A stretch of DNA of 64,000 bases from Yersinia enterocolitica (GTDB taxonomy: Bacteria; Pseudomonadota; Gammaproteobacteria; Enterobacterales; Enterobacteriaceae), in assembly GCA_002082245.2 (NCBI GenBank), contig NBTC02000002.1:62001-126000 (forward strand). The letters are read 5' to 3'. The position numbers and the translations under genes were made by a program. The notes under the pieces are model-generated. The model was given only the letters and a program-made list of their open reading frames with translations, was not told the DNA's origin and did not search any database. Shown in pieces: positions 27,398-36,900 of this stretch (positions are counted from its first letter, which is position 1; each line of letters begins with the position of its first letter).

Positions 27398-28915
27398 ATG
27401 TGCGGTATTGTCGGTATCGCCGGTTTTGCACCGGTAAACCAGTCGATTTATGATGCGCTGACGGTGCTTCAGCACCGAGGCCAGGATGCTGCGGGCATCG
27501 TTACCATTGATGCCCATAATGGGTTCCGGCTGCGTAAAGCAAACGGCTTGGTGAAGGATGTATTTGAAACCCGGCATATGCTGCGCTTACAGGGGAATAT
27601 GGGTATTGGCCATGTTCGTTACCCGACGGCTGGCAGTTCCAGTGCTTCCGAGGCTCAGCCTTTCTACGTTAACTCACCGTTTGGCATCACTCTCGCTCAT
27701 AACGGTAATCTGACTAACGCTCACCAACTGAGAAAGAAATTATTCGAAGTTTCTCGCCGTCATGTGAACACCACTTCTGACTCGGAAATTTTGCTGAATA
27801 TTTTTGCCAGTGAATTGGACCGTTTCCAACATTATCCATTGGAATCAGACAATATTTTTGCTGCTGTTGCCGCAACACATCAGTTGATCCGTGGGGCATA
27901 CGCTTGTGTTGCGATGATTATCGGCCACGGGATGGTCGCGTTCCGTGACCCTAACGGTATTCGCCCGCTGGTTATTGGTAAACGCACGTTAGTTGATGGC
28001 CGCAATGAATATATGGTCGCTTCTGAAAGTGTGGCATTGGATACCCTTGGCTTTGAATTCCTGCGGGATGTTGCGCCGGGCGAAGCTGTGTATATCACGG
28101 AAAAAGGCCAGTTGTTTACCCGCCAGTGTGCTGAAAATCCGAAATACAATCCGTGCTTGTTTGAGTATGTGTATTTTGCTCGCCCAGACTCCTTTATGGA
28201 TAAAATTTCTGTTTACAGTGCGCGCGTGCGCATGGGCCAGAAGTTGGGTGCCAAAATTGCCAAGCAGTGGGAAGATCTGGATATTGATGTTGTCATTCCT
28301 ATCCCGGAAACATCTTGCGATATCGCGCTGGAAATCGCCCGTATTCTAGATAAACCGTACCGCCAGGGGTTTGTGAAAAACCGTTATGTTGGCCGTACCT
28401 TTATCATGCCGGGTCAGCAGGAACGTCGTAAATCTGTGCGCCGTAAACTGAATGCCAACCGCGCAGAGTTCCGTGATAAGAACGTCTTATTAGTGGATGA
28501 CTCTATCGTGCGTGGCACCACATCAGAACAGATTGTCGAGATGGCGCGTGAGGCTGGGGCGAAGAAGGTCTATTTCGCCTCTGCGGCACCGGAAATTCGT
28601 TTCCCGAATGTGTATGGCATTGATATGCCAAGTGCGAACGAATTGATTGCCCATGGTCGTGAAGTGGATGAAATCCGCCAGTTGATTGGTGCCGATGCAC
28701 TGATTTTCCAGGACCTTAGCGATCTTATCGAGGCAGTACGCGAAGATAACCCAGACATCACCCAGTTTGAGTGCTCGGTCTTTAACGGCGTTTATGTGAC
28801 TAAAGATGTCGATCAGAGCTATCTGGAATATCTTGAATCGTTACGTAACGATGATGCGCAGGCATTACGTAATCATAACGAAGCCGAGAATCTGGAGATG
28901 CATAACGAAGGGTAA
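27398..28915 (+). CDS. purF: Amidophosphoribosyltransferase
   Basis: Catalyses the first committed step of purine synthesis, PRPP plus glutamine to 5-phosphoribosylamine. The 505-residue protein starts MCGIVGIAG, with Cys 2 as the N-terminal glutaminase nucleophile after Met removal. HNGNLTN and RYPTAGSSS belong to the glutaminase domain. The C-terminal PRPP-binding loop is [17 protein letters not shown] (about residues 365-380). It follows cvpA in a PurR-controlled operon. A repeat element starts one base after the stop codon. Confidence 0.98.
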   Translation: MCGIVGIAGFAPVNQSIYDALTVLQHRGQDAAGIVTIDAHNGFRLRKANGLVKDVFETRHMLRLQGNMGIGHVRYPTAGSSSASEAQPFYVNSPFGITLAHNGNLTNAHQLRKKLFEVSRRHVNTTSDSEILLNIFASELDRFQHYPLESDNIFAAVAATHQLIRGAYACVAMIIGHGMVAFRDPNGIRPLVIGKRTLVDGRNEYMVASESVALDTLGFEFLRDVAPGEAVYITEKGQLFTRQCAENPKYNPCLFEYVYFARPDSFMDKISVYSARVRMGQKLGAKIAKQWEDLDIDVVIPIPETSCDIALEIARILDKPYRQGFVKNRYVGRTFIMPGQQERRKSVRRKLNANRAEFRDKNVLLVDDSIVRGTTSEQIVEMAREAGAKKVYFASAAPEIRFPNVYGIDMPSANELIAHGREVDEIRQLIGADALIFQDLSDLIEAVREDNPDITQFECSVFNGVYVTKDVDQSYLEYLESLRNDDAQALRNHNEAENLEMHNEG

Positions 28916-29021
28916 TACCCGTTATCTTTCAGGTTGCAGATGTGTTGGCCTCGACCAATCCACGGATCTTGCGATGCGGTCGCTGTTTAGTGCCTTGCTG
29001 CAACTTGAAATTTATTGGGTA
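28916..29021. repeat. MITE-like repeat with terminal inverted repeats, after purF
   Basis: The left end TACCCGTTATCTTTCAGGTT and the right end AACTTGAAATTTATTGGGTA are imperfect inverted repeats, both also containing a GTTGCAG/CTGCAAC inner part. The 106-base element starts immediately after the purF stop codon. The ends match those of the other intergenic repeats in the window, but the middle is different or degenerate, so it is a diverged family member. The rest of the 317-base gap to ubiX holds the purF terminator and the ubiX promoter region. Confidence 0.65.
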
Positions 29022-29048
29022 TCTTCAGTTATCGGCAGAGTGTGAATC

Positions 29049-29089
29049 AAAAAGGTGCAACCAGCGTTCCGGCGCGGTGCACCTTTTTT
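29049..29089 (+). terminator. Intrinsic terminator of cvpA-purF
   Basis: AAAAAGGTGCA pairs with TGCACCTTTTTT around a loop that has its own GCG/CGC pairing. The right arm ends in six T. The A-rich left arm allows it to work for either strand. Confidence 0.85.
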
Positions 29090-29232
29090 GTTATCTAGCC
29101 GAGGGCCATGGGTATTGTGGCAAAACGGGGCCAATAACTTGCTAATCCGTACTTGATACGGCAAAGTCGGGCGATATTTCTTTATGTTATGCTCACACTA
29201 TAAGGCATAACGTCAGTGCGAGGCTATACCCC

Positions 29233-29805
29233 ATGAAACGACTTATTATCGGCATTAGCGGTGCCAGCGGTGCCATTTATGGCGTACGGCTGTTACAGGT
29301 GCTGCAACATGTCGAGGGTGTGGAAACTCATCTTATTCTCAGTAATGCGGCGCGCCAGACGCTGGCGCTGGAAACGGAATTTAGCGTGAAGGATGTGCAG
29401 GCACTGGCCGATGTTGTACATGACTCACGTGACATTGCTGCTTGTATCTCATCCGGATCATTCAAAACGCAAGGTATGGTTATTTTACCCTGTTCAATCA
29501 AAACGTTATCTGGAATTGTCCATAGCTATACCGAGGGTTTGCTGACCCGCGCCGCGGATGTGATCTTAAAAGAGCGCCGCCCGCTAGTGTTATGTGTGCG
29601 TGAAACCCCGTTGCATTTAGGGCATTTACGCCTGCTGGTACAAGCCGCTGAGCTGGGCGCTACCATTATGCCGCCAATGCCTGCGTTTTATCATCGACCA
29701 CAAACCATTCAAGATATTGTTGATCAGACCGTTAATCGGGTTATCGATCAATTTGACATCGAACTGCCTGAAGACCTGTTTACACGATGGCAAGGCAATA
29801 ATTAA
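29233..29805 (+). CDS. ubiX: Flavin prenyltransferase UbiX
   Basis: Attaches dimethylallyl to FMN, making the prenylated flavin cofactor for the decarboxylase UbiD in ubiquinone synthesis. The 190-residue product shows the FMN-binding start IIGISGASGAIYGVRLL, the conserved VILPCSIKTLSGIVHSY and the C-terminal MPPMPAFYHRPQTIQD. ATG 29233 fits the family start. It is followed by a 292-base gap and hisJ. In E. coli ubiX also lies between purF and argT/hisJ. Confidence 0.97.
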   Translation: MKRLIIGISGASGAIYGVRLLQVLQHVEGVETHLILSNAARQTLALETEFSVKDVQALADVVHDSRDIAACISSGSFKTQGMVILPCSIKTLSGIVHSYTEGLLTRAADVILKERRPLVLCVRETPLHLGHLRLLVQAAELGATIMPPMPAFYHRPQTIQDIVDQTVNRVIDQFDIELPEDLFTRWQGNN

Positions 29806-29840
29806 CATTTTTCCCTTAATTGATACATTTGTGCAACATC

Positions 29841-29855
29841 GCACTGAAATGGGGC
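29841..29855. promoter_or_regulatory. Possible NtrC enhancer site before hisJ
   Basis: GCAC-N7-GGGC differs at one base from the NtrC pattern GCAC-N7-GTGC. It lies about 155 bases before the sigma-54 promoter-like sequence, a usual enhancer distance. One mismatch makes this tentative. Confidence 0.25.
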
Positions 29856-30003
29856 GGATTATGCACCACAATGATCCTGTTTTAGAACGCGTATCATGGC
29901 ATGAGTGTGGTATTCGATTTTTGTATACGACTTGATGCCTGTATTTCGTGGTGATCGTGCTAATTAAGCGGTGGTGGAATTAGCTTTCCTACCAGATGAT
30001 TAC

Positions 30004-30019
30004 TGGCACGATTACTGCA
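30004..30019 (+). promoter_or_regulatory. Sigma-54 promoter-like sequence before hisJ
   Basis: TGGCACGATTACTGCA matches the -24/-12 pattern TGGCACR-N4-TTGCW with one difference (C for the first T of TTGC). The invariant GG and GC are exactly ten bases apart. argT, next to hisJ in Salmonella and E. coli, has a nitrogen-controlled promoter of this kind. The gene start is about 80 bases downstream. Confidence 0.6.
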
Positions 30020-30097
30020 AATTGATTTATGAACGCTCTGGGTTGTACAGAACATTAACGCGCTTTCTGGCATCGAAAATCAATTTGAGGGTTATGT

Positions 30098-30880
30098 ATG
30101 AATAAGAAGATGTTGGTTCTTCCGCTAGTCTTAGCATTAGCTGCTGCCAGCAGTGCTTTTGCTGCCATTCCGAAAGATGTCAAAATTGGTACTGATCCAA
30201 CTTATGCTCCTTTTGAATCCAAAAATGCCAGTGGTGAATTGGTAGGTTTTGATATCGATATAGCAAAAGAGTTATGCAAACGTATCGATACTAAATGTAC
30301 TTTTGTTGAAAGTGACTTCGATGCATTAATCCCATCACTCAAAGCCAAAAAAATCGATGCCATTATCTCCTCACTCTCCATCACGGAAAAACGCCAGAAA
30401 GAGATTGCTTTCACCGACAAACTCTACGCTGCCAATGCCCGTTTAATCGCGACCAAAGACAGTAAAATAGAGCCAACATTAGTCGCCTTGAAAGGCAAAC
30501 GTGTTGGGGTGTTGCAAGGCTCTACGCAGGAAGCATTCGCCAATGCTGAGTGGCAGCCAAAAGGTATCGATGTGGTTGCCTATCAAAATCAGGACTTGAT
30601 CTACGCTGACTTGGCTTCAGGGCGCATTGATGCGGCTTTCCAGGATGAAGTTGCAGGCAGTGAAGGTTTCCTGAAACAAGAAGCGGGTAAAGGCTATGCT
30701 TTCGCTGGCCCATCAGTAAAAAATGATCAGTTCTTTGGCGTAGGTACCGGTATGGGCTTGCGTAAAGATGATGCGGAACTGAAAGCGGCGCTGGATAAAG
30801 CCTTTGCAGAAATGCGCAAAGATGGCACCTACGACAAGCTCGCGAAAAAGTATTTCGATTTTGATGTTTACGGCGGTTAA
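30098..30880 (+). CDS. hisJ: Histidine/lysine-arginine-ornithine ABC transporter, periplasmic binding protein
   Basis: The periplasmic solute-binding component for the HisQMP permease. Signal peptide residues 1-22 (MNKKM, hydrophobic core, SAFA). The mature part begins [21 protein letters not shown] and has the family 3 solute-binding signature [13 protein letters not shown]. The disulfide cysteines of this group (in KELCKR and TKCTF) are present. The C terminus FDFDVYGG agrees with HisJ, while several central segments resemble ArgT (LAO-binding). Only one binding-protein gene precedes hisQ, where E. coli has both argT and hisJ, so this protein may serve both ligand sets. A sigma-54-like promoter lies upstream. 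Confidence 0.93.
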   Translation: MNKKMLVLPLVLALAAASSAFAAIPKDVKIGTDPTYAPFESKNASGELVGFDIDIAKELCKRIDTKCTFVESDFDALIPSLKAKKIDAIISSLSITEKRQKEIAFTDKLYAANARLIATKDSKIEPTLVALKGKRVGVLQGSTQEAFANAEWQPKGIDVVAYQNQDLIYADLASGRIDAAFQDEVAGSEGFLKQEAGKGYAFAGPSVKNDQFFGVGTGMGLRKDDAELKAALDKAFAEMRKDGTYDKLAKKYFDFDVYGG

Positions 30881-30894
30881 GCACCTTTGCCGTT

Positions 30895-30925
30895 AGAGCC
30901 TCTGCCGCGAGTGGCAGGGGCCTCT
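30895..30925 (+). promoter_or_regulatory. Hairpin between hisJ and hisQ
   Basis: AGAGCCTCTGCC pairs with GGCAGGGGCCTCT around the loop GCGAGT. It begins 15 bases after the hisJ stop and has no T run. Such hairpins after binding-protein genes usually protect the upstream mRNA or reduce transcription into the permease genes, giving more binding protein than membrane parts. That role is inferred. Confidence 0.6.
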
Positions 30926-30985
30926 ACATGCAATTAAACATAGCAATTAACCAGACTCCTTACTCAGTAAAACAGGATAACCCAG

Positions 30986-31672
30986 ATGCTGGATGGATAT
31001 TCGAAACTGATATTTGAAGGTGCGCTGGTGACGCTGGAGTTGGCACTGTGTTCAGTGCTGCTGTCAGTGATTATCGGCTTGATTGGTGCCGGTGGAAAGT
31101 TATCATCAAACCGGCTGTTATCTGGCTTGTTTGAGTGTTACACCACACTTATCCGTGGTGTACCCGATTTAGTCTTAATGCTGCTTATCTTCTATGGTTT
31201 GCAGATAACCCTAAATAGCATTACTGAATCAATTGGTTTTGAACAAATCAATATTGATCCTCTCTCCGCTGGGATTATTACCCTTGGCTTTATCTATGGT
31301 GCTTATTTCACTGAAACCTTCCGTGGCGCATATATGGCCGTACCCAGCGGCCAAATTGAGGCAGCGACGGCATTTGGTTTCACCCCTAGCCAGATTTTCC
31401 GCAGAATCATGTTTCCTGCCATGATGCGCTACGCACTGCCGGGTATTGGCAATAACTGGCAAGTCATTCTAAAGGCAACGGCATTGGTCTCTATTCTGGG
31501 ATTAAATGATGTGGTTAAGGCCACACAGTTGGCAGGCAAAGGGACTTACCAGCCGTTTTTCTTCGCTTTAGTGGCCGGAGTGGTCTATCTCATCTTCACC
31601 ACGGTATCGAATGGCGTATTACTGTGGCTAGAACGGCGCTATTCCCATGGGGTGAAGAGGGCTGAGCTATGA
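30986..31672 (+). CDS. hisQ: Histidine ABC transporter permease HisQ
   Basis: One of two inner membrane permease subunits of the histidine/LAO importer. 228 residues, about five membrane helices and the ABC-permease coupling motif ETFRGAYMAVPSGQIEAATAFG, which contacts HisP. ATG 30986 starts MLDGYSKLIFEGALVTLELAL as in E. coli. Its end overlaps the hisM start by four bases (ATGA). Confidence 0.96.
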   Translation: MLDGYSKLIFEGALVTLELALCSVLLSVIIGLIGAGGKLSSNRLLSGLFECYTTLIRGVPDLVLMLLIFYGLQITLNSITESIGFEQINIDPLSAGIITLGFIYGAYFTETFRGAYMAVPSGQIEAATAFGFTPSQIFRRIMFPAMMRYALPGIGNNWQVILKATALVSILGLNDVVKATQLAGKGTYQPFFFALVAGVVYLIFTTVSNGVLLWLERRYSHGVKRAEL

Positions 31673-32385
31673 TAGAAATCCTGCAACAATATTGGCAAGC
31701 GTTGCTCTGGAGCGATGGCTACCGCTTTACCGGGATGGCTGTCACCTTATGGTTACTTATTTCCTCGGTAGTGATGGGCGGGTTACTGGCAATTCCTTTG
31801 GCAGTCGCAAGGGTAGCCGAACGGCGTTGGATTCGTTTACCGGTCTGGGTTTTTACTTATATCTTTCGTGGCACGCCTTTATATGTACAATTATTGGTAT
31901 TCTATTCCGGTATGTACAGTTTAGAGATTGTCCGAGGCAATGACCTGTTAAATGCCTTTTTCCGCAGTGGCTTGAATTGCACTATTTTGGCACTGACACT
32001 GAATACCTGTGCTTATACCACTGAGATTTTCGCCGGTGCCATTCGTTCGGTGCCACACGGTGAAATCGAAGCCGCCAGAGCCTATGGTTTTTCACGTTTT
32101 AAATTGTATCGCTGTATTATTTTACCTTCTGCACTGCGTATTGCCTTACCGGCCTACAGTAATGAGGTAATCTTAATGCTGCACTCTACCGCTCTGGCAT
32201 TTACTGCCACAGTGCCAGATATTCTGAAAATAGCGCGAGATATTAACGCCGCAACTTATCAGCCGTTTTATGCTTTTGGTATTGCTGCCGTACTTTATCT
32301 GATTATCTCCTTTACGCTAATTAGCCTGTTCCGCCAGGCAGAGAAACGTTGGCTGGCTCATATAAAACCTCAGGCATCGCATTAA
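31669..32385 (+). CDS. hisM: Histidine ABC transporter permease HisM
   Basis: Second permease subunit of the importer, pairing with HisQ. 238 residues with about five helices and the coupling-loop motif [23 protein letters not shown]. It is translationally coupled to hisQ by the ATGA overlap and lies 13 bases before hisP. The C terminus ends in a positively charged tail ([11 protein letters not shown]), as usual. Confidence 0.96.
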   Translation: MIEILQQYWQALLWSDGYRFTGMAVTLWLLISSVVMGGLLAIPLAVARVAERRWIRLPVWVFTYIFRGTPLYVQLLVFYSGMYSLEIVRGNDLLNAFFRSGLNCTILALTLNTCAYTTEIFAGAIRSVPHGEIEAARAYGFSRFKLYRCIILPSALRIALPAYSNEVILMLHSTALAFTATVPDILKIARDINAATYQPFYAFGIAAVLYLIISFTLISLFRQAEKRWLAHIKPQASH

Positions 32386-32398
32386 GTACGGAGACCTT

Positions 32399-33196
32399 AT
32401 GACTGACACATTAGAAACTAAAATAGCTGAAACCAAACTGTCTGTGACGGAATTGCATAAGCATTACGGTGAACACGAAGTACTCAAGGGCGTTTCACTT
32501 TCAGCTAAAGCAGGGGATGTTATCTCCATTATTGGTTCTTCCGGTTCAGGGAAAAGCACTTTTTTACGCTGTATCAACTTTTTGGAAAAACCCAGTGAAG
32601 GCTCGATTAGTGTAAATAATCGTGATATCCGTTTGGTACGAGATAAAGATGGGCAGTTGAAAGTTTTTGATAAAAAAGAGCTGCAACTGTTACGCACTCG
32701 CCTGACGATGGTATTCCAACATTTTAATTTGTGGAGCCATATGACGGTGTTGGAAAATGTGATGGAGGCGCCGGTTCAAGTCTTGGGGCTGAGTAAATCA
32801 GTAGCCAAAGAGCGGGCTATCCGTTATCTGGATAAAGTCGGAATTGATGAGCGCGCACGCGCCAAATATCCGGTGCACCTATCTGGTGGGCAACAGCAAC
32901 GCGTCTCCATTGCCCGGGCATTGGCGATGGAACCGGATGTATTACTGTTTGATGAACCCACCTCCGCACTGGATCCTGAATTAGTCGGCGAAGTATTGCG
33001 TATTATGCAAAAGCTGGCAGAGGAGGGGAAAACTATGGTGGTGGTAACCCATGAAATGGAGTTTGCCCGTCATGTCTCCAGCCATGTTATCTTTTTACAC
33101 AAAGGCGTAATTGAAGAGGAAGGCCCGCCGGCTGAACTTTTTGGTAACCCAAAGAGTACCCGCTTGCAGCAGTTCCTTTCTGGTGCACTGAAGTAA
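32399..33196 (+). CDS. hisP: Histidine ABC transporter ATP-binding protein HisP
   Basis: ATPase of the histidine/LAO importer at the cytoplasmic face of the inner membrane. 265 residues with Walker [14 protein letters not shown]-loop [13 protein letters not shown] signature [14 protein letters not shown], Walker [14 protein letters not shown] and the switch His in [13 protein letters not shown] 32399 has GGAG 8-11 bases upstream. The N terminus is a few residues longer than in E. coli. It ends the hisJQMP operon. Confidence 0.97.
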   Translation: MTDTLETKIAETKLSVTELHKHYGEHEVLKGVSLSAKAGDVISIIGSSGSGKSTFLRCINFLEKPSEGSISVNNRDIRLVRDKDGQLKVFDKKELQLLRTRLTMVFQHFNLWSHMTVLENVMEAPVQVLGLSKSVAKERAIRYLDKVGIDERARAKYPVHLSGGQQQRVSIARALAMEPDVLLFDEPTSALDPELVGEVLRIMQKLAEEGKTMVVVTHEMEFARHVSSHVIFLHKGVIEEEGPPAELFGNPKSTRLQQFLSGALK

Positions 33197-33201
33197 CATC
33201 T

Positions 33202-33232
33202 CTGCGGGATAGCGATTTTATCTATCCCGCAG
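33202..33232. terminator. Hairpin between convergent hisP and yfcH
   Basis: CTGCGGGATAG at 33202-33212 is the exact reverse complement of CTATCCCGCAG at 33222-33232. It lies between two convergent genes. Without a clear T run on either side, it may be a weak or Rho-assisted terminator for both. Confidence 0.55.
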
Positions 33233-33240
33233 CAGTTTGA

Positions 33241-34149
33241 TTAAGCTGAGGGTTTATTCAGCACATTGCGCAGTGCTTCTTCCAATTCAAAATAACGAAA
33301 ACCAAAACCGGCCTCTTCCAATCGTTTCGGCACTGCCCGTTGCCCGCCCAGCACTAACGCTGCGGATTCACCCAGTAATAAACGAATCGCGGCGGCAGGT
33401 GTGCGGATAACCGCTGGTCTGTCTAACACATCGGCCAGAGTGGCAATAAATTGCTCGTTATGTACCGGATAAGGCGAAACCATATTAAATGGACCCTTGA
33501 GGCCATCGGTGGTCAGCAAATAATGGATACCATGTACCATATCATCGATATGGATCCAGGGTAGATATTGGCGACCATCCCCTATCGGGCCACCCAATCC
33601 AAGACGTAATAGCGGGACCATTTTGGCTAGTGCACCGCCGTGTGGCGCTAATACAATACCGGTGCGTAACAGGCAAACACGGGTATGACTACTTTCAGCC
33701 GCCCGAGCCAGATTTTCCCAGCGTTCGCACAACTGATGGGTAAATTCATCATGTGGCGTCTCTTCTTCGGTAACCAGAGCTTGCCCCTGATCACCATAAA
33801 AGCCAACGGCGGACCCTGAAATAAATACTGCTGGCGGTGTCGTGCTGGCCTGTATTAGCGTGGTCAGGCGCTCGGTTATCTGCCAGCGGCTTTGGCATAG
33901 AATCTCTTTTTGCTGCGGGGTCCAGCGTTTTTCCGCAATAGGCTCACCGGCCAGGTTGATTACTGCATCAAAATCATTGAGATCATGTTTATCATCCAGC
34001 GTTGACCAGCAGGTGACTTGTGCGCCGAGTACCTGATTTGCCCGCTGAGTGTCACGGGTCAGTGCGGTTACTTGATGGGCTTGCGATAAAAGGAAGGCAG
34101 TCAGACTGCGCCCTATTAGGCCTGTAGCTCCGGTTATTAATATACGCAT
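33241..34149 (-). CDS. yfcH: YfcH, SDR39-type NAD-dependent epimerase-like protein
   Basis: A 302-residue member of the TIGR01777/SDR39U1 family with an N-terminal dinucleotide-binding motif [18 protein letters not shown] and [15 protein letters not shown] containing the family's Tyr. The C-terminal domain of unknown function ([24 protein letters not shown]) is conserved. Its substrate is not known. ATG 34149 has GGAGG 7 bases upstream and is preferred over the TTG at 34155. It is convergent with hisP, as in E. coli. Confidence 0.93.
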   Translation of the reverse strand: MRILITGATGLIGRSLTAFLLSQAHQVTALTRDTQRANQVLGAQVTCWSTLDDKHDLNDFDAVINLAGEPIAEKRWTPQQKEILCQSRWQITERLTTLIQASTTPPAVFISGSAVGFYGDQGQALVTEEETPHDEFTHQLCERWENLARAAESSHTRVCLLRTGIVLAPHGGALAKMVPLLRLGLGGPIGDGRQYLPWIHIDDMVHGIHYLLTTDGLKGPFNMVSPYPVHNEQFIATLADVLDRPAVIRTPAAAIRLLLGESAALVLGGQRAVPKRLEEAGFGFRYFELEEALRNVLNKPSA

Positions 34150-34719
34150 AGCCAACCTCCATTTATTCCCTTCTTAATTTGAAGCCGCAGAGGTGTTATC
34201 TGCGTTCACTTACCCAAATAACTTACTTGATGCCTGAATAGTGGCAGTCTGGTGTCTCTTTCAGCATAGGCTAACCTACGCTCTTCTCCTACGATACTGA
34301 GCATATCTTGAGATTAAAATTTTTATCTCATCAGAGCGTCTGGTGAGTCACATCATTTGGAAAAATAAAAAATTTTAACTAAATAAATGCACCAATCTGT
34401 CCGATTAATACGGTATTGAGTGCTTAAGTAATACCACTTCGACGGTAGAAAACGGCCGAAATGGTTATTTTTTCTGAGCAACAAGAACGACTATAAGCCA
34501 TACGCTGATTATTTTTAAAACACTGATTTTGCGAATTTCTGCTAGAGTGAACAGACTAACCTGAATGGACGAGAGGGCAGTTGGCCTTCTCCCTTGTGAA
34601 GTTTGGATGTTTTATAAATAAATATTGGGTGTTTTATAAAAACTCACGGTGGCTTATAAATCCTCCGGCTGAGATCTGGTTGTGATCTCATTGTTGTCCA
34701 TACACTTTTTCAGGTGCGC
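34150..34719. other. Long intergenic region before the EAL gene
   Basis: About 570 bases, AT-rich, with no supported gene. It contains TGAGATC (34670-34676) and its reverse complement GATCTCA (34684-34690), a 7-base-arm inverted repeat 30 bases before the EAL start that could be an operator or a leader hairpin. The motif GTTTTATAAA occurs twice at about 34608-34640. Nothing else recognisable was found. Confidence 0.4.
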
Positions 34720-35412
34720 ATGAAGCTAAATATCGAAGTTAATTGTTCTTATGTATGCGAACCCATACATAGACAAGATGGTAGCTTACTGGCAGTAGAG
34801 CTATTAAGCCGATTTTCAGCTAAATCGGTTGATTTGCCCATCGATGTTGAAAAGTTTATTAAAGAATTAGATGTCGACGGAAAGACTAATTTATTCCAGG
34901 ATCAATTGCGTGCAGTAAAAGCCTATAGCGCTTGGTTTATCACTCACCATGTTTTGCTCTCAATCAATATTGATTTTGATTTGGCGGGAGTGATTGTGAC
35001 TGATGCCGCAACGCGCCAGTTGTTGGATGAGATGCCCTTCCTACGGTTGGAGATCATGGAGACTTTTTCTAATTTATCCGATGGTATGAATAACCCATTG
35101 TTACGGGAATTGGCGCAGCGGTATCCGTTATGGCTGGATGATTTGGGCAGCGGCGGCTCCACCTTGAATGCGGTCACAGCCAATATTTTTGAATATGTAA
35201 AAATCGATAAGCATTTTTTCTGGCAGCACAATAAGCATACCTTCCCGATCTTAATCAATAACATTAAGAAATATTGCCTCGGTGTCATTGTGGTGGGCGT
35301 GGAAAATGAAGACGAGTCGGCGCAACTTAAGGGTAGCAATATTGATGCAATGCAGGGATATTTATTCAATCCTGTGACATTGGATGAATTGGTATCTCAG
35401 CCCTCATTATAA
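34720..35412 (+). CDS. EAL-domain cyclic di-GMP phosphodiesterase
   Basis: A stand-alone EAL protein of 230 residues predicted to linearise c-di-GMP. The signature reads AVELLSR in place of EALLR, and the other catalytic positions are present: Asn in SINIDFD, Glu in RLEIMETF, the Asp pair in LDDLGSGGSTL, Lys in EYVKIDKHFF and Glu in VGVENEDE, followed by MQGYLFNP. The architecture resembles MrkJ of Klebsiella. There is no sensor or membrane domain. ATG 34720 has AGGTG close upstream; GTG 34714 is an alternative. It is inserted between yfcH and yfcE. Activity is likely but the changed EAL motif and loop 6 (LGSGG for FGTGY) leave some doubt. Confidence 0.87.
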   Translation: MKLNIEVNCSYVCEPIHRQDGSLLAVELLSRFSAKSVDLPIDVEKFIKELDVDGKTNLFQDQLRAVKAYSAWFITHHVLLSINIDFDLAGVIVTDAATRQLLDEMPFLRLEIMETFSNLSDGMNNPLLRELAQRYPLWLDDLGSGGSTLNAVTANIFEYVKIDKHFFWQHNKHTFPILINNIKKYCLGVIVVGVENEDESAQLKGSNIDAMQGYLFNPVTLDELVSQPSL

Positions 35413-35626
35413 CGGTTTCCTCGTATTGTCGTTCACCTTGCGCTGATATTATTTTTTCATGTCGGCGCTGCTTTTTGCGATAAAATTTTTGCATAACAGA
35501 TATCGATTTTTATCGGATTAATCCGATCAATTGGATGATAGAATAGGCTTCTTTTATCTCTCATTGAGTGCCATGGCGTTTACGTCGCCTGATTTGCTGA
35601 GAGTAGACCTAAGAGAAGACGATATC

Positions 35627-36193
35627 ATGAAGTTAATGTTTGCTTCTGACCTGCATGGTTCGTTGCCCGCAACGGAAAAGGTGCTGGCTACCTTCGAGCG
35701 CAGTGGTGCGCAATGGCTGGTGCTATTGGGTGATTTTCTTAACCACGGGCCACGCAATGCGTTGCCCGCGGGTTATCAGCCAGCAGAGGTGGCACAGCGC
35801 CTTAATGCCTATAAAGAAAGGATCATTGCGGTTCGTGGCAACTGCGACAGTGAAGTGGATCAGATGCTATTGCAGTTCCCGATGATGGCGAGTTGGCAGC
35901 AGATTATTATGCCAGAAACCCGTCTATTTTTGACGCATGGTCACCTTTATCACCCTGGCGCACTTCCTCCGTTGCGTAATGGTGATGTCTTAGTCTATGG
36001 TCATACTCATCTGCCTGAAGCTCGGTGGCAGGGAGAGATTATTTGCTTTAATCCAGGTTCGGTCAGTATCCCCAAAGGTGGGTACCCGGCAAGTTATGGC
36101 ATGTTAGACGAGGGGATTTTACAGGTTTTGACCCTACATAATGATGAATCTGTCACCCAATTGAATTTTAAAAAAACTATTATAAATAGTTAG
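35627..36193 (+). CDS. yfcE: Metal-dependent phosphodiesterase YfcE
   Basis: A calcineurin-type metallophosphoesterase of 188 residues, with Mn-dependent phosphodiesterase activity shown for E. coli YfcE. The metal ligands are in FASDLHGS, LGDFLNHGPRN, RGNCDSE, THGHLYH and YGHTHLPE. ATG 35627 gives the family start MKLMFASDLHG; a longer reading frame upstream has no similarity. The ribosome site AAGAGAAG is weak. yfcD follows 91 bases later, as in E. coli. Confidence 0.95.
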   Translation: MKLMFASDLHGSLPATEKVLATFERSGAQWLVLLGDFLNHGPRNALPAGYQPAEVAQRLNAYKERIIAVRGNCDSEVDQMLLQFPMMASWQQIIMPETRLFLTHGHLYHPGALPPLRNGDVLVYGHTHLPEARWQGEIICFNPGSVSIPKGGYPASYGMLDEGILQVLTLHNDESVTQLNFKKTIINS

Positions 36194-36284
36194 TTACCCA
36201 AAGTTATTGACGTTATGTCAGAGGGTAAACATATAATTAACAATTGCGCGAGTCTCACCGCGCCCAGATAGAAGGTTTCAGAGG

Positions 36285-36833
36285 ATGGTGGAGCAAAATC
36301 CAGCAGCAGTCATCGAGTGGGTTGATATTGTTGATGAGCAAAATGACGTTATTGCTCAATCCAGCCGTCAACAAATGAGAGCTCAACGACTACGCCACCG
36401 TGCTACCTATATTGTGGTGCACGATGGAATGGGGAAAATTCTGGTACAACGTCGTACCGAGAGTAAAGATTTCTATCCCGGTAAACTGGATGCCACTGCG
36501 GGGGGGGTGGTGCAGAGTGGTGAAAACTACCTGGAGTCTGCGCGGCGTGAGGCAGAGGAAGAGTTAGGGATAGCCGGTGTCCCGTTTGCCGAACATGGCC
36601 TGTTTTATTTTGAAGAAGAGTGCTGTCGGGTATGGGGCGGATTATTCAGTTGCGTGTCCCATGGGCCGTTTGCACTACAGGCTGAGGAAATTGAAGAAGT
36701 ATGCTGGATGGTACCGGAAGATATCACTGCCCGTTGTGACGAATTTACCCCAGACTCTCTGAAAGCGCTGTCACTGTGGCTGACGCGCAACAATGAGCAG
36801 GATTACGGTAAAATTACCCCACGCGAAGATTGA
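36285..36833 (+). CDS. yfcD: Nudix hydrolase YfcD
   Basis: A 182-residue Nudix-fold protein related to isopentenyl-diphosphate isomerases and YfcD hydrolases. The Nudix box is complete: [24 protein letters not shown] spans about residues 74-97, with REAEEE supplying the metal-binding glutamates. The physiological substrate is not known. ATG 36285 has AGAGG at 6 to 10 bases upstream. A terminator shared with the convergent PTS operon follows. Confidence 0.93.
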   Translation: MVEQNPAAVIEWVDIVDEQNDVIAQSSRQQMRAQRLRHRATYIVVHDGMGKILVQRRTESKDFYPGKLDATAGGVVQSGENYLESARREAEEELGIAGVPFAEHGLFYFEEECCRVWGGLFSCVSHGPFALQAEEIEEVCWMVPEDITARCDEFTPDSLKALSLWLTRNNEQDYGKITPRED

Positions 36834-36851
36834 TTCCCGCTTAGCCATAAA

Positions 36852-36876
36852 AAAAGCCCCTTTGCAGGGGCTTTTG
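36852..36876. terminator. Bidirectional terminator yfcD / PTS operon
   Basis: AAAAGCCCCT pairs with AGGGGCTTTT around TTGC, and each arm has A or T tracts outside, so it should terminate from both strands: yfcD on plus and the PTS IIC gene on minus. Confidence 0.88.
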
Positions 36877-36900
36877 TATATCTCACCTTCATCTCACTGA

